Shown: one piece after another, positions 58,794-64,000 of the stretch
Layout: every line of letters starts with the position of its first letter
How positions within the stretch are numbered: position 1 is the first letter of the stretch
Assembly (NCBI GenBank): GCA_016756725.1
Contig: JAESII010000009.1
Location: 19,781 to 83,780 of the forward strand
Length of the DNA: 64,000 nucleotides
Source of the DNA: Synergistaceae bacterium
GTDB lineage: Bacteria > Synergistota > Synergistia > Synergistales > Aminithiophilaceae
Direction: 5' to 3'
Notes under the pieces: model-generated
The model's input: the letters and a program-made list of their open reading frames with translations, nothing else
What the model was told of the DNA's origin: nothing
Databases searched by the model: none
Position numbers and translations under genes: made by a program

Positions 58794-60206
58794 GTGCGCG
58801 ACGAAATACAGAACCTGCTCAGAAAAATTCCTTCAATGGACGAACTCCTGTCCCGCCCCTGGGTCAACGAGGTGGAAGAGCTGCTCGGCCGCAAGGCGTT
58901 GAAGTCGGTTTTCGCCGACGTGATCGGGGAACTGAGGCTGGCCCTGAGGGAGGGAGCCTGTGAGGCCATTGATGTGGCGGCTATCGAGCAGGAGGCCCGG
59001 GCGAGACTTCTGGCCAAGGCCTCACCGAGCCTTCATCCCGTCATCAATGCCACCGGCATTGTGATACACACCAATCTGGGCCGCTCCGTTCTCCCTCAAG
59101 AGGCCCTCGAGGCCGTGCGCCTTTCAAGCGAACGTTACAGCACCCTTGAGTATCGCCTTGACGTCGGGGAAAGGGGCGAGCGGAACGATCACGTCGAGTG
59201 GCTTCTTTCTCAGGTGACCGGCGCCGACGCGGCGCTGGTCGTCAACAACAACGCCGCCGCCGTTCTCCTCTGTCTGGCAGCCCTGGCCAAGGACAAGGAG
59301 TCCGTTGTCTCTCGGGGGGAGCTCGTTGAAATCGGAGGATCCTTCCGCATCCCCGACGTGATGGCCTTTGCCGGGACCCGCATGGTCGAGGTGGGGACGA
59401 CGAACCGGACCCATCTGTCCGATTATGCCAAAGCCGTGACGGAATCGACGGCCCTTCTTCTGAAGGTCCACCCCTCCAACTATCGGATCGTCGGCTTTCA
59501 TGCCGAAGTGGAACGGGAGGCCCTGTCTGCCCTGGCCAGGGAGAAGGAGCTTATCTTCCTTGAGGACCTGGGCAGCGGCGTCGTGGCTGACCTCGCGGCT
59601 TCCGGACTCGGTGCCGAGACGACCGTTGCTCAAAGCCTCATGGCTGGTGTCGATCTCGTCACCTTTTCGGGAGACAAGCTCCTGGGAGGACCTCAGATTG
59701 GCGTTGTCGCCGGCCGCAGGCAGCTGATCGACAGGCTTCGCCGTTTCCCTCTCCTGCGGGCCCTTCGCGTCGACAAAATGACTCTCGCTGCCCTGGAGGC
59801 CGTCCTGCGTCTTTATTTGCGAGGGCAGGAGGGGGCAATCCCTACGGTGGCCATGCTCACCCTCTCCCAGGATGACCTGAAACGCCGAGCTGACGCCCTG
59901 GCCTCGGTGATCGCGACCCAGTGTCCTGAAGCCGATGTGGATGTCATTCCCGTGGAGGATGCCGTCGGCGGTGGGGCCTACCCGGAACAACCGCTCCAAG
60001 GCTGGGGTGTGGCCCTCGCCCTCCCCGGCGTCTCCAGCGGAACCCTTCAGCGCCGGCTCCGTCTTGGTAAACCGGCTGTCGTCGCCGCTGCCGAGAAGGA
60101 CCGCGTCGTCTTTCATGTCCGGACCTTGCTCGAAGGCGACGTAGATCTTCTCGCCAAGGCCCTGGGGGCCCGGGACGAAGAGGGGGGGAGCGGCTGTGGG
60201 AGCTGA
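58794..60206 (+). CDS. selA: L-seryl-tRNA(Sec) selenium transferase
   Basis: This 470-residue PLP enzyme converts seryl-tRNA(Sec) to selenocysteinyl-tRNA(Sec). HPVINATGIVIHTNLGRSVL near residue 80, ALVVNNNAAAVLLCLAAL near 145 and the PLP lysine in TFSGDKLLGGPQ (about K295) match E. coli SelA. The start is GTG 58794, with AGGAAGGTGAT upstream. It overlaps selB by 11 nt. The organism therefore makes selenoproteins. Confidence 0.97.
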   Translation: MRDEIQNLLRKIPSMDELLSRPWVNEVEELLGRKALKSVFADVIGELRLALREGACEAIDVAAIEQEARARLLAKASPSLHPVINATGIVIHTNLGRSVLPQEALEAVRLSSERYSTLEYRLDVGERGERNDHVEWLLSQVTGADAALVVNNNAAAVLLCLAALAKDKESVVSRGELVEIGGSFRIPDVMAFAGTRMVEVGTTNRTHLSDYAKAVTESTALLLKVHPSNYRIVGFHAEVEREALSALAREKELIFLEDLGSGVVADLAASGLGAETTVAQSLMAGVDLVTFSGDKLLGGPQIGVVAGRRQLIDRLRRFPLLRALRVDKMTLAALEAVLRLYLRGQEGAIPTVAMLTLSQDDLKRRADALASVIATQCPEADVDVIPVEDAVGGGAYPEQPLQGWGVALALPGVSSGTLQRRLRLGKPAVVAAAEKDRVVFHVRTLLEGDVDLLAKALGARDEEGGSGCGS

Positions 60207-62118
60207 ACGGAAGGAACTCTCCCTCGTTCTCGGAACGGCCGGTCATATCGATCACGGGAAGACCACTCTCGTGAAGGCCCTGACGGGGACGGACTGTGAT
60301 CGCCTCTCGGAGGAGAAGAAGCGGGGCATCACGATAGAACTGGGTTTTGCCTCCCTGGAGCTTGACGACGGTCGTGTCGTGAGCATCGTCGACGTTCCAG
60401 GCCACGAGCGTTTCATCCGTCAGATGGTGGCCGGAGCCGCAGGGATCGATGCCGTCCTTTTCGTCGTCGCCGCCGACGAAGGGGTCATGCCCCAGACGCG
60501 GGAGCATCTGGAGATTCTCTCTCTTCTCGGCATCAGGCGAGGTCTGGTGGCTCTGACAAAAATTGACGCCGTTGACGGTGACCTCTTGGAACTGGCTCGA
60601 ATGGACGTCGAGGTACTTCTTCAGGGGACCTTTCTCGAGGGAGCACCGATTGTCCCTCTGTCGGCCCGTGATGGGAGGGGACTGGATGACCTGAAGGAGG
60701 AGATCTCCCGTCTCGTCGATGTCCTTCAACCACGTCGAGCGGAGGGGCTTTTCTTCCTCCCCATCGATCGGGCCTTCCCCGTCTCTGGCTTCGGCACCGT
60801 CGTGACCGGGACGGCCTACAGTGGACGAATCGGCATCGGAGAAGAGGTTGCCATCCTGCCCGGCGAGGCGAGGGGAAAGATCCGGGGTCTTCAGGTTCAC
60901 GGTCAATCCGTCGATGTTGCCTCGGCGGGACAGAGAGTCGCTCTGAACCTGTCTGGAGTGTCCGTCGAGGACCTGCAGAAAGGTGACGTCCTTTGCCCGG
61001 AAGGTCTTTTCGAGCCGACATCCTGTCTTGATGTTACCTTTCGCCTTCTCCCATCGGCGGCGGAACCGATCCGGCATTGGCAGCGCATTCGGCTACACCT
61101 GGGGACGTCCGACGTGCTGGCTCGCCTTGCCTTTTTCGACAGAAGCGAGCTGCGTCCCGGCGAGAGAGTTCTCGCCCAGATCGTCAGCGAGACCCCTCTC
61201 GTCGGTCTTCTCAATCAGCCTTTCGTGGCGCGTTTCTACAGTCCTCTCAAGACGATTGGGGGAGGCCGGATCCTCAACGTCTACGGACACAAGCCCCGAG
61301 GGGCGACAGCCCGAAGGGAGCGCCTCGCCTGGCTTCGTCAGCTTGACGAGTCTCTTCAGAAAGGCCTTTCTCTCCTTACTCCCTTTGTCGAGAGGCGAGG
61401 CTATCTCTCTTTGGAGGAGGCACAGCGCCTTCTTCAGCAAAAGCCTTCGGACCTCAAGGACCAGGCAGGAAAGGAGGCTTCTCTTGTTCTGCTTCGTGCC
61501 GGCTCGGATTTTCTCCTTTCAGAGATGTGGGTGAAGGGCCTTGAAGACAGGGCGGAAGAGGCTCTTCGGGCCTTTCACGAAAAGGAGCCCCACCTTGACG
61601 GTATGGACAGCGAGGTTTTTTCCCGCAGCCTCGGTGTGCCCAGTGACGCCAAGTTTATTCGAGCTCTGGGCGATCTCCTGGCTTCGAGAGGAACGGTGAT
61701 CGTCGAAAACAGCCTCTTCCGTCTGCCTGGCTTTATGGGAAGCAACAACGCTCTTTTCCTGGAAAGAAAGGAGCGATTTCTTCGCTACTGCCGCGAGAAA
61801 GACGTCGCTTTCCCGGAAATCGAGGAGACCCGTCTAGCCTTGGACCTGCCCGTCGACACCTTTCAGTCCTTCCTGAAGGCCCTTCGTCAGAAAGGAGAGG
61901 TGACCATTCTCGGTGAGACCTTCCTCCTTTCCCGGGAAGTGGACGAAAAGCTGCGCAGACGCGTTGCTGCCCTGGAAGGGCCCATCACCCTCGCTGCGGT
62001 GAGGGACCTGACGGGAAGCACCCGGCGGTTTATCCTCCCCCTCCTGGAGTCCTGGGATGGTCGGGGGATCACGCGAAGGGTTGGCGAGAAGAGAATCTTT
62101 CTGAAAAAAGGCCCCTGA
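60196..62118 (+). CDS. selB: Selenocysteine-specific elongation factor SelB
   Basis: This 640-residue protein has an EF-Tu-like G domain ([41 protein letters not shown]), then two beta barrels (PIDRAFPVSGFGTVVTGT near 195) and a long C-terminal region with winged-helix repeats that bind the SECIS hairpin (ending GITRRVGEKRIFL). The length is normal. The start is GTG 60196. No selC (tRNA-Sec) follows; instead an IS1380-type element begins 38 nt after the stop. Confidence 0.97.
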   Translation: MGAERKELSLVLGTAGHIDHGKTTLVKALTGTDCDRLSEEKKRGITIELGFASLELDDGRVVSIVDVPGHERFIRQMVAGAAGIDAVLFVVAADEGVMPQTREHLEILSLLGIRRGLVALTKIDAVDGDLLELARMDVEVLLQGTFLEGAPIVPLSARDGRGLDDLKEEISRLVDVLQPRRAEGLFFLPIDRAFPVSGFGTVVTGTAYSGRIGIGEEVAILPGEARGKIRGLQVHGQSVDVASAGQRVALNLSGVSVEDLQKGDVLCPEGLFEPTSCLDVTFRLLPSAAEPIRHWQRIRLHLGTSDVLARLAFFDRSELRPGERVLAQIVSETPLVGLLNQPFVARFYSPLKTIGGGRILNVYGHKPRGATARRERLAWLRQLDESLQKGLSLLTPFVERRGYLSLEEAQRLLQQKPSDLKDQAGKEASLVLLRAGSDFLLSEMWVKGLEDRAEEALRAFHEKEPHLDGMDSEVFSRSLGVPSDAKFIRALGDLLASRGTVIVENSLFRLPGFMGSNNALFLERKERFLRYCREKDVAFPEIEETRLALDLPVDTFQSFLKALRQKGEVTILGETFLLSREVDEKLRRRVAALEGPITLAAVRDLTGSTRRFILPLLESWDGRGITRRVGEKRIFLKKGP

Positions 62119-62186
62119 TTTCTGTTCTCGTTGGAGAAAAACGGCCCCTTGCCTCACCTAGATCCGCAGGCTAAAGACATAGAAAA

Positions 62187-62257
62187 ACCTCGTTGGCACC
62201 GCTGCTAGAGCGGTGGTAGAGTTTTGGTTGCCATACCCAAACCCACACCAACGAGGT
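62187..62257 (+). promoter_or_regulatory. Inverted repeat sequestering the transposase ribosome-binding site
   Basis: ACCTCGTTGG (62187-62196) is the exact reverse complement of CCAACGAGGT (62248-62257), which contains the transposase ribosome-binding site GAGGTG. A smaller stem CCGCT/AGCGG lies inside. A transcript starting outside the element would fold and hide the site, limiting transposase from read-through, as known for IS10 and IS50. Confidence 0.6.
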
Positions 62258-62264
62258 GATATTG

Positions 62265-63845
62265 ATGGTATCTCAAAATGCTCTCCCCTTCCACTACGAA
62301 ATGGAAAATCAATCCAGGGGAGCCACTGCCTGGGCGGGTCTGCTGGCCATTGAAGGTCTTTTCTACGGCCTGGGTCTCCATCACTCCATCGGGAAACACA
62401 TCAAAGCCAGGCCCACTCAGGGCTACAGCGATGTTGAGCAGATTCTGTCTCTTGTCCTGCTGAACCTCGCGGGAGGAAGCTCCGTTGACGATATCGACCA
62501 CCTGGAAGGCGACGCGGGGTTATCGAAGCTGCATGCCCTTGCCGCCGCCCGCGACCTCCTTCCCCGGGGAAAAGCCCTTCTCTCAAGATGGAGATCCGCA
62601 ACGGAGCGTTCTTTCCCCTCTCCTTCGGCGATCCGGTCCTACCTCCGGACCTTCGACGATCCCGGCGACTCGTCGAATCGGGGGAAGGGGAAGGCCTTCG
62701 TCCCCCTCCCGAAGGGGCACCTGTCGGGCTTCAGGGGGGTCATCCGGGATCTTCTGGCCGCGCTCCAGCGGAAGTCACCGGAGTCAGTCGCCACGCTGGA
62801 CCAGGACGCCACGTTCCTTCCCACGGATTACGAAGGAGCGCTCTACAGCTACAAGGGGGAGAAGTCCTATCAGGCCTTCAACACCTACTGGGCGGAACAG
62901 GAAATGATGATCCACAGCGAGTTCAGAGACGGCAACGTGCCCCCGGGTTATGACCAGCTCCGTCTTTTCCGGGAATCTCTGAGCCAGCTGCCCGCAGGGG
63001 TGAAGACGGTCCGTCTTCGCAGCGACACGGCCGGCTACCAGACGAATCTGCTCAGATACTGTGCCGAGGGAAGGGACGAGCGGTTCGGCAGGATCGACTT
63101 CGCCATCTCCCACCCCGTCGGCCGGGACTTCCGGGAAGCGGTGAAAGCCCTTCCGGAAGAGGCCTGGACCCCCCTGTACAAGACCGTGGGGAAAGGCCGC
63201 AACGCCAGGAGCGTCTTCTCCGGCCAGGAATACGCCGAGGTTCCCTACGTCACGAACAGCCTGAGCACGAAAAGGGACGGCCCCGACTACCGCTTTCTGG
63301 CCCTACGGGAACGGTTCATCGACCTGGACCGTTTCGCCGGCTTTTCCGGAGAAGCGCCGGGCCAGCAGCTGCTTCCCGAAGTGGCGGAAGAGCAGTTCCC
63401 GAGCCTGAGGAAACTCCATCTCGAAGTGTTGGACGGGAAGTGCTACAAGATCTTCAGCATCGTCACCAACATGGACTGGGACGGAGAAGAGCTGATCCGC
63501 TGGCAGCGGCAGCGCTGCGGAAAATCCGAGGAGATGCACCACATCCTGAAGGACGAGCTGGCCGGGGGCAGCATGCCCTCCAGGCACTTCGGAGCCTGTG
63601 CCGCCTGGTGGTGGATCTCCGTGCTGGCCCTGAACGTCATGAACATCTTCAGAAGACAGGTCCTGCCGGCCCGGTGGGCCAGGTGCCGCCCCAAAACCCT
63701 GCGGTTCAGGGTCCTTGCCGTGGCCGGACGGCTGGTTCGCCATGCCAGGCAGTGGGCCGTGAAACTCAGCGGGCATGCCCCGGCGGCTGCCCTGCTGGAG
63801 CAGGCTCAATGGAGCCTGGAGCGTTTTTGCAGACTCCAGCCCTGA
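62265..63845 (+). CDS. IS1380-family DDE transposase
   Basis: This 526-residue transposase is intact. The IS1380 core motifs are TLDQDATFLPTDYEGALYSY near residue 178 (first catalytic Asp), FRDGNVPPGYDQLRLFRESL near 222, RSDTAGYQTNLLRYC near 251 (second Asp) and LKDELAGGSMPSRHFGACAAWWW near 430 (region of the Glu). The start is ATG 62265, 7 nt after GAGGTG; GTG 62256 overlaps that site. No frameshift or internal stop is seen, so the element could be active. Confidence 0.92.
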   Translation: MVSQNALPFHYEMENQSRGATAWAGLLAIEGLFYGLGLHHSIGKHIKARPTQGYSDVEQILSLVLLNLAGGSSVDDIDHLEGDAGLSKLHALAAARDLLPRGKALLSRWRSATERSFPSPSAIRSYLRTFDDPGDSSNRGKGKAFVPLPKGHLSGFRGVIRDLLAALQRKSPESVATLDQDATFLPTDYEGALYSYKGEKSYQAFNTYWAEQEMMIHSEFRDGNVPPGYDQLRLFRESLSQLPAGVKTVRLRSDTAGYQTNLLRYCAEGRDERFGRIDFAISHPVGRDFREAVKALPEEAWTPLYKTVGKGRNARSVFSGQEYAEVPYVTNSLSTKRDGPDYRFLALRERFIDLDRFAGFSGEAPGQQLLPEVAEEQFPSLRKLHLEVLDGKCYKIFSIVTNMDWDGEELIRWQRQRCGKSEEMHHILKDELAGGSMPSRHFGACAAWWWISVLALNVMNIFRRQVLPARWARCRPKTLRFRVLAVAGRLVRHARQWAVKLSGHAPAAALLEQAQWSLERFCRLQP

Positions 63846-64000
63846 AGAAACCTTGCGAACCGCCCCTAGCCGGGACCTCCTCTGCCGTGGATAACTCCCG
63901 CAGGGTTTCATGGTTTGTGGATGTCATGAAGAACCGACAGGCTCTGACGAGGGTGTAAATCCAAATTCAGGCTCGAATCTCACTCAAGATTCATAAAGCA

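Larger units (their letters stand above)
62157..63971 (+). mobile_element. IS1380-family insertion sequence
   Basis: Boundaries are inferred from terminal sequences. The left end CCTAGATCCGCAGG (62157) resembles the ISEcp1-type terminus CCTAGAT, and the right end CCAAATTCAGG (to 63971) resembles its right terminus ending AATTTAGG. The two ends pair only imperfectly with each other. Flanking tetranucleotides CTCA (62153-62156) and CTCG (63972-63975) differ by one base, so a target duplication is possible but not proven. The element carries one intact transposase gene and is about 1.8 kb, typical of the family. Confidence 0.6.

Noticed and set aside
62119..62156. selC (tRNA-Sec) directly after selB
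   Set aside because: Only 38 nt separate selB from the IS end; no cloverleaf or CCA end is possible there.
1..64000. CRISPR array, rRNA or tRNA genes
   Set aside because: No regularly spaced direct repeats, no conserved rRNA blocks and no tRNA cloverleaf were recognised in the intergenic regions on either strand.

Overview
The window is a gene-dense, high-GC chromosomal segment of an anaerobic bacterium. The most likely group is Synergistota (amino-acid-fermenting anaerobes), inferred from four things: a tungsten aldehyde oxidoreductase locus with NuoE/F/G-like electron-transfer subunits, a complete anaerobic cobalamin pathway, a LIV-type amino-acid transporter and selenium genes. I cannot confirm the phylum without a phylogeny. 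Long antisense open frames are common because of the GC content and were discarded.

Layout. 1-1285 (-): 3'-truncated membrane sensor with a periplasmic solute-binding domain. 1601-7001 (+): five tightly packed genes for a predicted NAD/ferredoxin-coupled tungsten aldehyde oxidoreductase, ending at a 27-bp perfect hairpin. 7185-10541 (+): cbiA-cbiB-cobD. 10657-11211 (-): lemA. 11433-13567 (+): an EFR1-type flavodoxin/ferredoxin protein overlapping a radical SAM protein. 13677-14300 (+): exported chagasin-like protein. 14386-15015 (-): cyclophilin.

15088-34512 (-): about 19 kb of co-directional, mostly overlapping genes behind one cobalamin riboswitch. They encode the route from glutamyl-tRNA (hemA, hemL, hemB, hemC, cobA-hemD) through precorrin-2 and cobalt insertion (cbiK) to cobyric acid (cbiL, cbiGH, cbiF, cbiD, cbiE, cbiT, cbiC, cbiJ, cbiP), plus a BtuFCD-like importer and an unassigned membrane protein. 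With cbiA-cbiB-cobD nearby, almost all corrin-ring synthesis lies in this window; cobU/cobS/cobT and the adenosyltransferase are not here.

34605-37077 (-): typA and a UspA protein. 37285-42055 (+): livJHMGF branched-chain amino-acid ABC transporter. 42153-53667 (-): purine operon purC-S-Q-L-F-M-N-H-D-E ending in a radical SAM protein fused to a GNAT acetyltransferase domain, an Elp3-like arrangement. 53933-57479 (+): lepA, hemW-like and an unknown gene. 57476-58683 (-): yedF and a nicotinamidase-like gene. 58794-62118 (+): selA-selB. 62157-63971: an IS1380-family insertion sequence immediately after selB.

No rRNA, tRNA or CRISPR was recognised. The best leads for something undescribed are the YhcC-GNAT fusion, the membrane protein buried in the tetrapyrrole/B12 operon together with a signal-peptide-bearing cobaltochelatase, and the EFR1/radical SAM pair.
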